Shown here: positions 54,438 through 63,450 of the stretch, one piece after another | Numbering within the stretch: the stretch's first letter is position 1 | How the letters are laid out: every line of letters begins with the position of its first letter | From: Vagococcus fessus | GTDB lineage: Bacteria > Bacillota > Bacilli > Lactobacillales > Vagococcaceae | Length of the DNA: 64,000 bases | Assembly: GCF_003987565.1 (NCBI RefSeq) | Contig: NZ_NGJY01000002.1 | Span: 496,001-560,000 of the forward strand | Direction of reading: 5' to 3' | Notes under the pieces: model-generated | Database searches by the model: none | Seen by the model: only the letters and a program-made list of their open reading frames with translations | What the model was told of the DNA's origin: nothing | Made by a program: the position numbers and the translations under genes

Positions 54438-54500
54438 TAAAAAAATGAAGCCGCGCCAGACGTTTTCTAAATGCTTTCGCACCAACATCTGACCGACTTC
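54438..54500 (-). ncRNA. large GC-rich hairpin with GNRA loop and U-tract downstream of tRNA-Lys
   Basis: On the minus strand, GAAGTCG (54500-54494) pairs with CGGCTTC (54453-54447), and GTCAGATGTT (54493-54484) with AACGTCTGGC inside it. An inner GGTGC-GAAA-GCATT hairpin with a GNRA tetraloop caps it, and a T-run follows. Several pairs are G-U wobbles on the minus strand and mismatches on the plus strand, so the RNA is read from the minus strand. It begins 17 bases after the tRNA. It may be the tRNA terminator or a small structured RNA. Confidence 0.55.
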
Positions 54501-54516
54501 GTGGGTTTGGCACCCA

Positions 54517-54589
<73 letters not shown>

Positions 54590-54667
54590 GATTACAAGCC
54601 TTATTCTAGCACTAACACCGCCACTAGGCAAGGACTTGCACTCACTTATTTTATTATTAAACTCTGT

Positions 54668-54805
54668 TTATTTAGACTCTGGTTTTTTAATTCCACACTC
54701 ACAGCCGTCACACTCACACCCACCGCTTTTATTGACGACTCTGTTGTAAATAATGTAACCAGCTGAACCAAAAATCAGCACACTTAAAATAATTGTTGCT
54801 ATCAT
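54668..54805 (-). CDS. FeoB-associated Cys-rich membrane protein
   Basis: This 45-residue protein has one transmembrane helix (ATIILSVLIFGSAGYIIY) and a C-terminal tail with four cysteines (GGCECDGCECG), the hallmark of the FeoB-associated Cys-rich family. It lies 18 bases after feoB on the same strand, with its own ATG. It probably helps FeoB in ferrous iron transfer at the membrane; its exact role is not established. Confidence 0.9.
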   Translation of the reverse strand: MIATIILSVLIFGSAGYIIYNRVVNKSGGCECDGCECGIKKPESK

Positions 54806-54823
54806 GTTCGTCACTCCATTTCT

Positions 54824-56980
54824 TTACATTAACTCAACACGAGTGGCACGTGGTCGTCTGACAACCGCATAAACCAATAAAGCTAAACTTATAAGTCCAA
54901 CGACCGTTCCAAATCCGAAAGACTGTCCTTCAAATAAGACAACACCTAATTGGTAAATAATAAGACTGACGATATAGGCTAAACCACACTGGAACCCAAC
55001 TGCAATCAACGTCCATTTGACATCGCTCATCTCACGGTGGATTGCGCCAATAGCTGCAAAACATGGGGCACACAGTAGATTAAAAATTAAGAAAGAGTAA
55101 CCTGACACAGGGGTATACGCTTCTCTAAGGGCTGGCCAAATTTCTTGTCCGTATTCAGACACTTCGGTTGTACTCCCAAATAAAATTCCAAAGGTATTTA
55201 CGACGTTCTCCTTAGCAACCAGACCTGTCATCGTGGCAACACTACTACGCCAATCGCCCCAACCCAGTGGTTTAAAGAGATAACTTACAACACCACCAAT
55301 ACTTTCTAGAATACTCTTATCTTCTGATACAAATTGGAAGCCCCAACTAACATTTGACGTCAACCAAATTAAGATACTCGATACAAAAATTAAGGTTCCT
55401 GCATTTTTTACGAAAGCCTTACTACGATGGTAGGTTTGCTGTAACACTCCTCTAAATCGCGGCAAATGGTAAGCTGGCAACTCCATAATAAACGGAGCAG
55501 CTTCACCTGATAACGCCTGCGTTTTCTTTAGCATAATACCAGAAAAAACGATAGCGGCAATTCCTACAAAATAAGCGGAAGGAGCGACCCAACTTGCATG
55601 AGGGAATAAGGCACCTGCTATTAAAGCAATGACTGGTAGCTTGGCAGAACAAGGCATAAAGGTTGTCACCATAACTGTAATCTTTCGGTCCTTTTCATTT
55701 TCAATCGTACGACTGGCCATGATCCCTGGTACGCCACAACCTGTCGCAATTAGCATTGGAATAAAGGACTTACCTGATAAACCAAATCGTCTAAACAAAC
55801 GGTCCATTACAAAGGCAATACGTGACATATACCCACAATCTTCTAATAGTCCCAAGCATAAGAACAACATAATTAATTGTGGTAAAAAACCAATGACTGC
55901 TCCGACACCCGCAACAATCCCGTCTAAGATTAACCGCTGCATCCAATCTGCAACCTGTAATTTTTCTAACCAAACGGATAAATAATTCGGTACAAACTCA
56001 CCAAATAGTTTGTCGTTTAACCAATCTGTCCCCATAGTTCCTAATGTTTGAATTGATAAGTAGTATACCGCCCACATGATTAATGCAAAAATCGGTAGCG
56101 CTAAGAAACGATTGGTTACCACACGGTCGATTTTATCACTCGCTGTTAAACTAAAGTCTTTCGTTTGGATTAAACACAAACTCATCAATTTTGTAATAAA
56201 ATCATAACGCTCATTAATCACAATACTCTCGCTATCATCGCCAAATATTTTTTCCGTGATGGCAATAATTTCATCAATTTCTTTTTTGATAGCGTTTGGC
56301 AACGTCAACTCTTGCTCTATCGCTTCATCTCGTTCAAACAACTTAATACTGTACCATCTTAAATTATCACTAGAAAGAAGCTCACCTTGACTATCTGTCA
56401 ACGGCTCACTCATTAACAACTGCTTAATCTCAGATAGGGCCGCTTCTAAACGGTCATCATACGTTACCGAACGAAGATGAAATGGACAATCGACTGTCAA
56501 CTTTTCAGCTAAGGTCATCAACTCTTCGACACCTTCTTTTTTGACAACGCTCATCCCTACAACATCTACACCTAAACCATAGGCTAATTTTTCAATGTTA
56601 ATTTCTTTCCCTTGCTTTTTGACAACATCTAGCATATTTAACCCTAAAACAACCGGTGTTCCCAGATCCAACAGTTGCAAGGTTAGATATAAATTACGTT
56701 CTAGATTACTGCCATCTACTATATTAATAATCCCTTGTGGTTTTTCATGTAGCAGATAATTTCTAGCCACAACTTCTTCAGGTGTATAAGGTGATAGAGA
56801 ATAAATCCCCGGTAAATCTTGAATAAGAAGGTCTTTATTTTTACGGTAACTTCCTTCTTTTCTCTCTACCGTAACACCTGGCCAGTTGCCAACTGACTGA
56901 CTACTTCCAGTTAAAAGATTAAACAAACTGGTCTTACCACTATTCGGATTTCCTACTAATGCTAATGATTGTTTTGGCAT
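54824..56980 (-). CDS. feoB: ferrous iron transporter FeoB
   Basis: This 718-residue protein combines an N-terminal G-protein domain (G1 GNPNSGKTS at 10-18, G3 DLPGIYSLSP, G4 NMLD) with a helical spacer and a membrane domain of about ten helices containing the Gate motifs (FLPQLIMLFLCLGLLEDCGY and IPMLIATGCGVPG). It moves Fe(II) across the membrane. Its ATG lies three bases from the feoA stop. The operon is preceded by a Fur box. Confidence 0.96.
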   Translation of the reverse strand: MPKQSLALVGNPNSGKTSLFNLLTGSSQSVGNWPGVTVERKEGSYRKNKDLLIQDLPGIYSLSPYTPEEVVARNYLLHEKPQGIINIVDGSNLERNLYLTLQLLDLGTPVVLGLNMLDVVKKQGKEINIEKLAYGLGVDVVGMSVVKKEGVEELMTLAEKLTVDCPFHLRSVTYDDRLEAALSEIKQLLMSEPLTDSQGELLSSDNLRWYSIKLFERDEAIEQELTLPNAIKKEIDEIIAITEKIFGDDSESIVINERYDFITKLMSLCLIQTKDFSLTASDKIDRVVTNRFLALPIFALIMWAVYYLSIQTLGTMGTDWLNDKLFGEFVPNYLSVWLEKLQVADWMQRLILDGIVAGVGAVIGFLPQLIMLFLCLGLLEDCGYMSRIAFVMDRLFRRFGLSGKSFIPMLIATGCGVPGIMASRTIENEKDRKITVMVTTFMPCSAKLPVIALIAGALFPHASWVAPSAYFVGIAAIVFSGIMLKKTQALSGEAAPFIMELPAYHLPRFRGVLQQTYHRSKAFVKNAGTLIFVSSILIWLTSNVSWGFQFVSEDKSILESIGGVVSYLFKPLGWGDWRSSVATMTGLVAKENVVNTFGILFGSTTEVSEYGQEIWPALREAYTPVSGYSFLIFNLLCAPCFAAIGAIHREMSDVKWTLIAVGFQCGLAYIVSLIIYQLGVVLFEGQSFGFGTVVGLISLALLVYAVVRRPRATRVELM

Positions 56981-56983
56981 ATA

Positions 56984-57448
56984 CTAGCCTTCCTTTACCA
57001 TAATTGTCTCTGCTTCTGTTTTTCTTAACGTCAACTCATACCCTCTAACGCTCAACTCTAATGGATCACCTAAAGGCGCGACCTTGCGAATGACAACTGG
57101 TGTTCCAGCTGTCAATCCCATATCCATTAATCGGCGCTTCACTTCTTTAGGACCTACTATTTTATCGACAACCACACTATCCCCTACACTGATTTCAGCC
57201 AATGTCTGCGGAACTTGATTTTGTCGTTCTTCTGATGTAATCCTAATTTGATTGACCACTCTATCATCCATTGCGAGACGACTGTCTTTTACTTTTACAA
57301 TATAATCACCAGATTTTTTCTTTGAAATCACACGAATTGGCGCTCCTGCTACTAAACCTAAGTTAGCGAGATGTCTTTCCGAACTTCCTGTGAGCAACAA
57401 TTCACTGACATAATATTTTTGACCAATCACAGCTTCCGTTAATTGCAT
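56984..57448 (-). CDS. feoA: FeoA protein with two tandem FeoA domains
   Basis: From the ATG at 57448, seven bases after AAAGGAG, the protein is 154 residues, twice the usual FeoA length. It contains two SH3-like FeoA domains: residues about 1-72 and 80-154, the latter with KEVKRRLMDMGLTAGTPVVI. The first is more divergent. FeoA supports FeoB in ferrous iron uptake. A Fur box lies 52 bp upstream. Confidence 0.9.
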   Translation of the reverse strand: MQLTEAVIGQKYYVSELLLTGSSERHLANLGLVAGAPIRVISKKKSGDYIVKVKDSRLAMDDRVVNQIRITSEERQNQVPQTLAEISVGDSVVVDKIVGPKEVKRRLMDMGLTAGTPVVIRKVAPLGDPLELSVRGYELTLRKTEAETIMVKEG

Positions 57449-57499
57449 GATCATTCTCCTTTATATAGAAAGAAACGATTAATTAGAACTCTTTATAGT

Positions 57500-57520
57500 A
57501 ACTGATAATGATTATCAGTT
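57500..57520. promoter_or_regulatory. Fur box upstream of feoA
   Basis: A perfect 21-bp inverted repeat, AACTGATAAT and ATTATCAGTT around a single central G, matches the Fur consensus (GATAATGATTATC core). It sits 52 bp before the feoA start and should repress the feo operon when iron is plentiful. Confidence 0.9.
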
Positions 57521-57609
57521 GTTAAACTCATCCTACTCTTTTCACATGCTAGTGTCAATTAGAGGTTAGTTTTATTTCACTACTAGATATAGCGTTATTT
57601 AATCTACTT

Positions 57610-57623
57610 CACTATATCTTGTG
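57610..57623. promoter_or_regulatory. NrdR-like box 1
   Basis: CACTATATCTTGTG is close to the NrdR consensus (ACACAATATATTGTGT type). It lies about 250 bp upstream of nrdH. Confidence 0.5.
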
Positions 57624-57634
57624 TTCGTTATTTC

Positions 57635-57665
57635 AAAAAACAATCCAATTTTGATTGTTTTTTTT
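57635..57665 (+). terminator. orphan terminator between feoA and nrdH
   Basis: AAAACAATC / GATTGTTTT with a seven-base loop is followed by TTTTTTTT on the plus strand. No plus-strand gene lies immediately upstream; it may end a short transcript or isolate the nrdH promoter from upstream reading. Confidence 0.6.
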
Positions 57666-57771
57666 ATTTTTTTTGAGCTGTTTTCTTATGAAAATAGTGT
57701 GAAAGCAGATAATATCAAGCTCCATCTTGTCAAGCATAAATACCAATGGTAGTGGCTCATTATTTCACAGG

Positions 57772-57821
57772 CACAATATCTTGTGTGTTCGTGTTGACTT
57801 TTACCTTTTAGGGGGTATACT
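57772..57821 (+). promoter_or_regulatory. NrdR-like box 2 and nrdH promoter
   Basis: The NrdR-like box CACAATATCTTGTG (57772-57785) ends eight bases before a -35 hexamer TTGACT (57794-57799), and a -10 TATACT (57816-57821) follows at 16-bp spacing. The layout suggests control of nrdH by NrdR. Confidence 0.7.
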
Positions 57822-57862
57822 AAGTATATAATTAATTCGAACAAACCGGAGGAACTCATACT

Positions 57863-58090
57863 ATGAATATTACACTATACACTAAAGATAACTGCCCACA
57901 GTGCAAAATGACAAAACGCTTCTTAAGCGAGAAGAATGTTTCTTATAATGAAGTAAATATCGATAATGAACCACAATATATTGAGTGGCTAAAAGAAAAT
58001 GGCTACCGTAGTGTGCCTGTTGTTACAGCTAACGAAGATGTTTCTATCGTTGGTTTCCGTCCAGACCAATTACGCTCTTTAGCAGTTTAA
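57863..58090 (+). CDS. nrdH: NrdH redoxin
   Basis: This 75-residue glutaredoxin-like thioredoxin reduces class Ib ribonucleotide reductase. It has the redox motif CPQC (residues 12-15) and a C-terminal SVPVV segment and GFRPDQL. A strong GGAGGA precedes the ATG. It lies upstream of nrdE, but with a hairpin and a separate promoter in between. Confidence 0.95.
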   Translation: MNITLYTKDNCPQCKMTKRFLSEKNVSYNEVNIDNEPQYIEWLKENGYRSVPVVTANEDVSIVGFRPDQLRSLAV

Positions 58091-58125
58091 TAGCGATACT
58101 ATATCAAGTAAGATATAGACTGACA

Positions 58126-58160
58126 AAATCGTTCACTACAGTCAGGTAGCGGGCGATTTT
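58126..58160 (+). terminator. possible terminator between nrdH and nrdE
   Basis: AAAATCG / CGATTTT with a 21-base loop lies after nrdH, but the T-run is short. A second inverted repeat, CTATATC / GATATAG around six bases, lies near 58098-58117. Confidence 0.45.
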
Positions 58161-58229
58161 GTTGCGTTATATGTTAGTTATCCGCTCAATATCCTATGCT
58201 AACTTTTTTATAAAAATCAAACAATTAAG

Positions 58230-58257
58230 TTGGTTATTATAAAAAATCTAGTATAAT
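58230..58257 (+). promoter_or_regulatory. nrdE promoter
   Basis: TTGGTT (58230-58235) and TATAAT (58252-58257) with 16-bp spacing lie 41 bases before the nrdE ATG/GTG region, so nrdEF can be read independently of nrdH. Confidence 0.6.
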
Positions 58258-58297
58258 AGATGATTGAAGAAAAAATTTAAGAAAGTAGTGATTCAAC

Positions 58298-60460
58298 GTG
58301 AGTTTAAAACAATTAACTGATGTTAGCTATTTTGAGCTAAACAACGAGATTAACCGTCCAGTTGATGGCCAAATTCCTTTGCACAAAGATAAAGAGGCCT
58401 TAGATGCTTTCTTTAAAGAGAACGTCGAACCAAATACAATGGCGTTTGATTCAACTGAAGATAAAATCAATTATTTAATAGAGCATGATTTTATTGAATC
58501 AGAATTTATTAGTAAGTATTCAATGGCTTTCATTGATGAACTTTATAGCTACTTGGCTGAACAAAATTTTCAGTTCAAGTCATTTATGGCTGCTTATAAA
58601 TTCTATTCACAATATGCGCTTAAAAATAATGAGGGAACTATGTATTTAGAACGTTATGAAGACCGTGTGGCTTTTAACGCTTTATACTTTGCTGATGGTA
58701 ATGAACAATTAGCATTAGATATCGCTAATGAAATGATCCATCAACGTTACCAACCTGCGACACCTTCTTTCTTAAATGCCGGCCGTAAACGCCGCGGAGA
58801 GCTTGTATCTTGCTTCTTATTACAAGTAACAGATGATATGAATAGTATTGGTCGTTCGATCAACAGTGCCCTACAATTATCACGTATCGGTGGTGGTGTT
58901 GGGATTTCACTTAATAACTTACGTGAAGCTGGCGCTCCTATCAAAGGGTTTGAAGGGGCTGCAAGTGGTGTCGTTCCTGTTATGAAATTATTTGAAGATA
59001 GCTTCAGCTACAGTAACCAATTAGGACAACGTCAAGGTGCTGGTGTGGTTTACTTAAACGTCTTCCATCCCGATATCGAAATGTTCCTATCTACTAAAAA
59101 AGAAAATGCCGATGAAAAAATTCGTGTTAAAACATTATCACTTGGCTTAAATGTTCCTGATAAATTTTATGAATTAGCACGTAATAATGAGGACATGTAT
59201 TTATTCAGTCCTTACAGTGTTGAAAAAGAATACGGCGTACCGTTCTCTTATATCGACATTACAAAAGAATATGATAATTTAGTAGCTAACCCTAATATCC
59301 GTAAGTCTAAAATTAGAGCACGCGATTTAGAAAATGAAATAAGTAAATTACAACAAGAATCAGGTTACCCTTATATCATCAACATTGACACAGCGAATCG
59401 TGCTAACCCTGTTGATGGCAAAATTATTATGAGTAACCTATGTTCTGAAATCTTACAAATTCAAGAGCCTTCTGTTATTAATGACACGCAAGACTATGAT
59501 GTTCTTGGGACTGACATTAGCTGTAACTTAGGGTCTACAAATATTCCAAACTTAATGGCAAGTACTGATTTTGGTAAATCAGTTCGTACAATGACACGTG
59601 CTTTAACATACGTGACAGATGCCTCAAGTATTGATGTTGTTCCTTCTATTAAGAATGGAAATGATTTAAACCATACAATTGGTTTAGGCGCAATGGGCTT
59701 ACACTCATACTTCGCTAAAAATCAAATGGAATACGGCTCTCCCGAGTCAATTGACTTCACTAATATCTACTTCATGTTATTAAACTACTGGACACTTGTA
59801 GAAAGTAATGAAATGGCTCGTGAACGTCAAACTACTTTTAATAACTTTGAAAAATCAGATTATGCAAATGGGACTTACTTCGATCAATACATTGAAGCTA
59901 ACCACCAACCACAATTTGATAAAGTTAAGGCTTTATTTGAAGGAATTTTCATTCCAACAGCTGAAGACTGGGCTAAATTAAAAGAAGAGGTCAAAAAAGA
60001 TGGTCTGTATCACCAAAACCGTCTTGCTGTAGCACCAAATGGTTCTATCTCTTATATCAACGATACAAGTGCAAGTATTCATCCGATTACGCGCTTAATC
60101 GAAGAACGCCAAGAGAAGAAAATTGGTAAAATCTACTACCCTGCACCGTACCTAAGCAACGAAACATTACCTTATTACACATCAGCTTATGATATGGATA
60201 TGCGTAAAGTCATCGATGTTTATGCAACGGCTCAACGACATATCGACCAAGGAATGAGCTTAACGTTATTCATGCGTTCTGATATTCCAGAAGGTCTATA
60301 CGAGTGGAAAACAGGGACTACAAAACAAACTACACGTGACTTAAATATTTTACGTCACTATGCGTTCCATAAAGGTGTTAAATCAATTTACTACATCCGT
60401 ACCTTCACTGATGATGAAGAAGAAATCGGAAGTAACTCATGCGAAAGTTGTGTTATTTAA
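58298..60460 (+). CDS. nrdE: class Ib ribonucleoside-diphosphate reductase, alpha subunit
   Basis: This 720-residue subunit reduces ribonucleoside diphosphates. It has the N-terminal allosteric part, the central thiyl-radical barrel with the SCFLL and NLCSEI cysteines, the NHTIGLGAMGLH segment, the PNGSISY segment and the C-terminal redox pair in SNSCESCVI, which NrdH reduces. It starts at the GTG or ATG region at 58298, and nrdF follows after 15 bases. Confidence 0.97.
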   Translation: MSLKQLTDVSYFELNNEINRPVDGQIPLHKDKEALDAFFKENVEPNTMAFDSTEDKINYLIEHDFIESEFISKYSMAFIDELYSYLAEQNFQFKSFMAAYKFYSQYALKNNEGTMYLERYEDRVAFNALYFADGNEQLALDIANEMIHQRYQPATPSFLNAGRKRRGELVSCFLLQVTDDMNSIGRSINSALQLSRIGGGVGISLNNLREAGAPIKGFEGAASGVVPVMKLFEDSFSYSNQLGQRQGAGVVYLNVFHPDIEMFLSTKKENADEKIRVKTLSLGLNVPDKFYELARNNEDMYLFSPYSVEKEYGVPFSYIDITKEYDNLVANPNIRKSKIRARDLENEISKLQQESGYPYIINIDTANRANPVDGKIIMSNLCSEILQIQEPSVINDTQDYDVLGTDISCNLGSTNIPNLMASTDFGKSVRTMTRALTYVTDASSIDVVPSIKNGNDLNHTIGLGAMGLHSYFAKNQMEYGSPESIDFTNIYFMLLNYWTLVESNEMARERQTTFNNFEKSDYANGTYFDQYIEANHQPQFDKVKALFEGIFIPTAEDWAKLKEEVKKDGLYHQNRLAVAPNGSISYINDTSASIHPITRLIEERQEKKIGKIYYPAPYLSNETLPYYTSAYDMDMRKVIDVYATAQRHIDQGMSLTLFMRSDIPEGLYEWKTGTTKQTTRDLNILRHYAFHKGVKSIYYIRTFTDDEEEIGSNSCESCVI

Positions 60461-60475
60461 GAGAGGACGATTAAA

Positions 60476-61444
60476 ATGAGCCAAACATATTATGAAGCGA
60501 TAAACTGGAACAGCATCGAAGATATGATTGATAAATCAACATGGGAAAAACTAACGGAACAATTTTGGTTAGATACTCGTATTCCTTTATCAAACGATTT
60601 AGATGACTGGCGTGCGCTATCTGAAACAGAAAAACAAATGGTCGGCTATGTTTTTGGTGGTCTAACACTTTTAGATACCATCCAATCAGAAAGTGCCATC
60701 GATGCAATTAGACCTGACGTTAGAACCCCTCATGAAGAGGCTGTTTTAAACAATATTCAATTCATGGAATCTGTTCATGCTAAAAGTTACTCATCTATCT
60801 TCAGTACATTAAATACAAAAGCTGAGATTGATGAAATCTTCGAATGGACAAACACAAATAAATTCTTACAAAAGAAAGCAAAAATCATCAACGAAATCTA
60901 CAAAGATGGAACACCTTTACAAAAGAAAGTAGCCAGTGTTTATGCTGAAACTTTCTTGTTCTATTCAGGTTTCTTTGCTCCTCTTTATTACTTAGGGAAC
61001 AACAAGCTTGCTAACGTAGCAGAGATTATTAAGTTAATCATCCGTGATGAATCAGTACATGGAACTTACATTGGTTATAAATTCCAACTAGGATTCAATC
61101 AACTGACAGAAGACGAGCAAGCTGAAATGGAAGATTGGATGTATAATTTATTATATGAGTTATATGAAAATGAAGAAGGATATACTGACTTACTTTACGG
61201 CGAACTTGGCTGGCAAGAAGAGGTTAAAACATTCTTACGTTACAATGCCAATAAAGCATTGATGAACTTAGGTATGAATCCTCTATTCCCTGATACTGCC
61301 AATGATGTTAATCCAATCGTTATGAACGGATTATCAACAGGTACAAGTAACCACGACTTCTTCTCGCAAGTCGGAAATGGTTACCTATTAGGTAGTGTAG
61401 AAGCAATGAACGATGACGATTATTTAATCGGAATGGATAACTAA
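60476..61444 (+). CDS. nrdF: class Ib ribonucleoside-diphosphate reductase, beta subunit
   Basis: This 322-residue subunit holds the dinuclear Mn/Fe cofactor and tyrosyl radical. Metal ligands lie in the NIQFMESVHAKSYSSIF segment (Glu, His) and in IRDESVHGTYIGYKFQ. The C-terminus ends with acidic residues needed to dock on NrdE. It is cotranscribed with nrdE. No nrdI gene is seen in this window, although class Ib enzymes usually need the flavodoxin NrdI. Confidence 0.97.
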   Translation: MSQTYYEAINWNSIEDMIDKSTWEKLTEQFWLDTRIPLSNDLDDWRALSETEKQMVGYVFGGLTLLDTIQSESAIDAIRPDVRTPHEEAVLNNIQFMESVHAKSYSSIFSTLNTKAEIDEIFEWTNTNKFLQKKAKIINEIYKDGTPLQKKVASVYAETFLFYSGFFAPLYYLGNNKLANVAEIIKLIIRDESVHGTYIGYKFQLGFNQLTEDEQAEMEDWMYNLLYELYENEEGYTDLLYGELGWQEEVKTFLRYNANKALMNLGMNPLFPDTANDVNPIVMNGLSTGTSNHDFFSQVGNGYLLGSVEAMNDDDYLIGMDN

Positions 61445-61478
61445 AAAAAGCTAACCCGTTTGGGTTAGCTTTTTTTTA
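61443..61478. terminator. bidirectional terminator between nrdF and the HAD gene
   Basis: GCTAACCC / GGGTTAGC (61450-61457 and 61462-61469) with a four-base loop is flanked by A- and T-runs. Confidence 0.9.
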
Positions 61479-62151
61479 TTAATTCAGGTAACTTAGAAAG
61501 GTCATCAATTTGATAATCAGGCTGACTCTTTCCTGTCATATCAAGTTGATGAGGATTGTACCAACAGGTTTTAATACCGTATTGATTTCCCCCTACAATA
61601 TCTGCACTTAATGAATCACCAATAATGATTGTCTCATCTCGCTTTGCATTAGGCATACGCTCAAAAGCATAATCAAAAAATTCAGGCATTGGCTTTTGAT
61701 ACCCTGTATCTTCTGACACAAACACCTCTTTAAAATAAGGCCTTAAACCAGACTTATCTAAACGACGATATTGCGTTACAGATACCCCATTAGTCACAAT
61801 ATAGAGGTCATACTGTGCACTTAGTGCCTTAATCGTTTCGTAAGCCTGTGGTAATAAAATCGCTTCCTCTTTTAAATAGCCACGAAATAGCTCATCCATC
61901 TCTTTACCATCTCGAACTAAGCCATATTTTTCAAAAATATAAGTAAACCGTTCTGATAATACACGATCTTTTTCAATCTGACCTTGCTCAAATTGCTGCC
62001 ACAACTCATGATTACGTGCTTGATACGTCTCAAACACCTCTTGGGTCATCTCTATGCCTTGGTCAATAAACATCTTAGTTAGGGCATTTTTTTGACCTTT
62101 TTTAAAGTCTAATAATGTATCATCAATATCAAATAAAATCGTTTTAATCAT
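61465..62151 (-). CDS. HAD-family phosphatase, YjjG-like
   Basis: This 228-residue HAD hydrolase has motif I DIDDTLLDF (residues 8-16), motif II IVTNG (near 120), a lysine in QKPMP and motif IV GDSLSADIVGG. The family that YjjG belongs to dephosphorylates pyrimidine nucleoside monophosphates, including non-canonical ones. It ends at the terminator shared with nrdF. Substrate is inferred from subfamily resemblance. Confidence 0.85.
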   Translation of the reverse strand: MIKTILFDIDDTLLDFKKGQKNALTKMFIDQGIEMTQEVFETYQARNHELWQQFEQGQIEKDRVLSERFTYIFEKYGLVRDGKEMDELFRGYLKEEAILLPQAYETIKALSAQYDLYIVTNGVSVTQYRRLDKSGLRPYFKEVFVSEDTGYQKPMPEFFDYAFERMPNAKRDETIIIGDSLSADIVGGNQYGIKTCWYNPHQLDMTGKSQPDYQIDDLSKLPELIKKS

Positions 62152-62175
62152 CCAAAATTCCTTTCCTATATAAGA

Positions 62176-62206
62176 AAAACTTTAAGGCCTAAGCCTTAAA
62201 GTTTTG
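62176..62206 (-). terminator. terminator after mecA
   Basis: AAAACTTTAAGGC / GCCTTAAAGTTTT with a four-base loop lies downstream of mecA on the minus strand. Confidence 0.9.
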
Positions 62207-62914
62207 TTATTTTTTAAAATAATGGTTAATCTGTTCGAGTGCACTTTGTTCCATAATGACTTTGCCATATTCAGCTAATACTTCTGGTGTCACATTACTT
62301 AACGTACCATATTCTAGCGCTATCGCTAAATCTTCATTCACCTGATTTTCAGTTAACTCTTCCATCAAGAAACTTAAATGTAAGAAAAAGACATCTGGGT
62401 CTCCTGCTAATTGGTAGACATTAGAAAGTACATGATTAAAAGAAGCGACCTTAGCAAGTCCGATTAAATCTTCAAAGCTAGCAAAGCGAACAACTGCTTC
62501 GATAAATGGATTAGCCGTATCAAGCTCTACTTCAATATCTGAGTCCGAAGCTTTGTCCAATGCGTCACCTTTAACTAACACATCTCGCTCCCCCATTTGA
62601 CTCTTTACAAAATCACCAAATGAGTCTTGATTGATCAATTCTGAAAGCTCTGGTAACTCACTATCTTCACCATTTAACAAGTTTTTACTAATGAATAGCT
62701 CTAAACCATTACGATTTGGTAGCACTTGGAAAGTGACAGCATCCGTTTCTTGGAACTGCTCATCAATATCAACTTCTTCTAAAATACTGTAAAAGAAACT
62801 TTCAATTTGTTTGTGATTCCCTAATAGATCAAGAAAGGATATTCCTCGCGCTTCTAAATCAGCATTTTCAATTAATACACGAATGGTATTTTCATTAATG
62901 CGTTCCATTTCCAT
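62207..62914 (-). CDS. mecA: adaptor protein MecA
   Basis: This 235-residue adaptor delivers substrates to the ClpCP protease. The N-terminal substrate-binding domain (MEMERINENTIRVLIENADL) and acidic linker with FVKSQMGERD precede a C-terminal ClpC-binding domain (about 135-230). It sits between the HAD gene and spx, a common grouping in Lactobacillales. Confidence 0.95.
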   Translation of the reverse strand: MEMERINENTIRVLIENADLEARGISFLDLLGNHKQIESFFYSILEEVDIDEQFQETDAVTFQVLPNRNGLELFISKNLLNGEDSELPELSELINQDSFGDFVKSQMGERDVLVKGDALDKASDSDIEVELDTANPFIEAVVRFASFEDLIGLAKVASFNHVLSNVYQLAGDPDVFFLHLSFLMEELTENQVNEDLAIALEYGTLSNVTPEVLAEYGKVIMEQSALEQINHYFKK

Positions 62915-63014
62915 TTTTGCTACACCTCTTCTCTATTACTCGGTAACCAAGTAAATATTTACTCTATAAAAACATTGTAGCCTAAAACCCTAAAAAGTAA
63001 AGGAAAAAGTCTAC

Positions 63015-63040
63015 AAAAAACCCCATCTAATGATGGGGAA
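63015..63040 (-). terminator. terminator after spx
   Basis: CCCCATC / GATGGGG (63021-63027 and 63032-63038) with a four-base loop is followed by a T-run on the minus strand. Confidence 0.9.
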
Positions 63041-63051
63041 AAAATGTCTTT

Positions 63052-63450
63052 CTATAAGCCAGCCATTAATTGAGCTTGGCGTAACTCTAATGCTCTTACT
63101 TCTCTTGGTAAGAAACGACGGATTTCATCTTCATTAAAACCAACTTGAAGACGTTTTTCATCGATCATGATTGGTCGACGTAACAAACCAGGATTTTCTT
63201 GAACTAGCGTTAACAGTTCTGGCAATGATAAATCGTCTAAGTCCATATCTAATTTACGGAAAACTTTTGAACGAGTTGAGATGATTTCTTCAGTACCATC
63301 TTCTGTCATTCTTAAAATCCCTTTAAGCTCATCGATATTCAACGGCTCAGAAAAGATATTACGTTCCGTATAAGGAATTTCTTGGTCAACTAACCAAGCT
63401 CTCGCTTTTCGACATGATGTACAACTTGGAGACGTATATAGTGTTAACAT
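63052..63450 (-). CDS. spx: transcriptional regulator Spx
   Basis: From the ATG at 63450, eight bases after AAGGAG, the protein is 132 residues, the usual Spx length; upstream GTG and ATG codons are too close to the site. The N-terminal redox switch is Cys10 and Cys13 in SPSCTSCRK, and the [20 protein letters not shown] segment is typical. Spx binds the RNA polymerase alpha subunit during thiol stress and is degraded by ClpXP. It neighbours mecA. Confidence 0.95.
   Translation of the reverse strand: MLTLYTSPSCTSCRKARAWLVDQEIPYTERNIFSEPLNIDELKGILRMTEDGTEEIISTRSKVFRKLDMDLDDLSLPELLTLVQENPGLLRRPIMIDEKRLQVGFNEDEIRRFLPREVRALELRQAQLMAGL

Noticed and set aside
54447-54500. Structured RNA after tRNA-Lys as a selenocysteine tRNA (selC)
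   Set aside because: It has no cloverleaf, no TCA anticodon loop and no T-arm consensus; it is one long hairpin with a U-tract.
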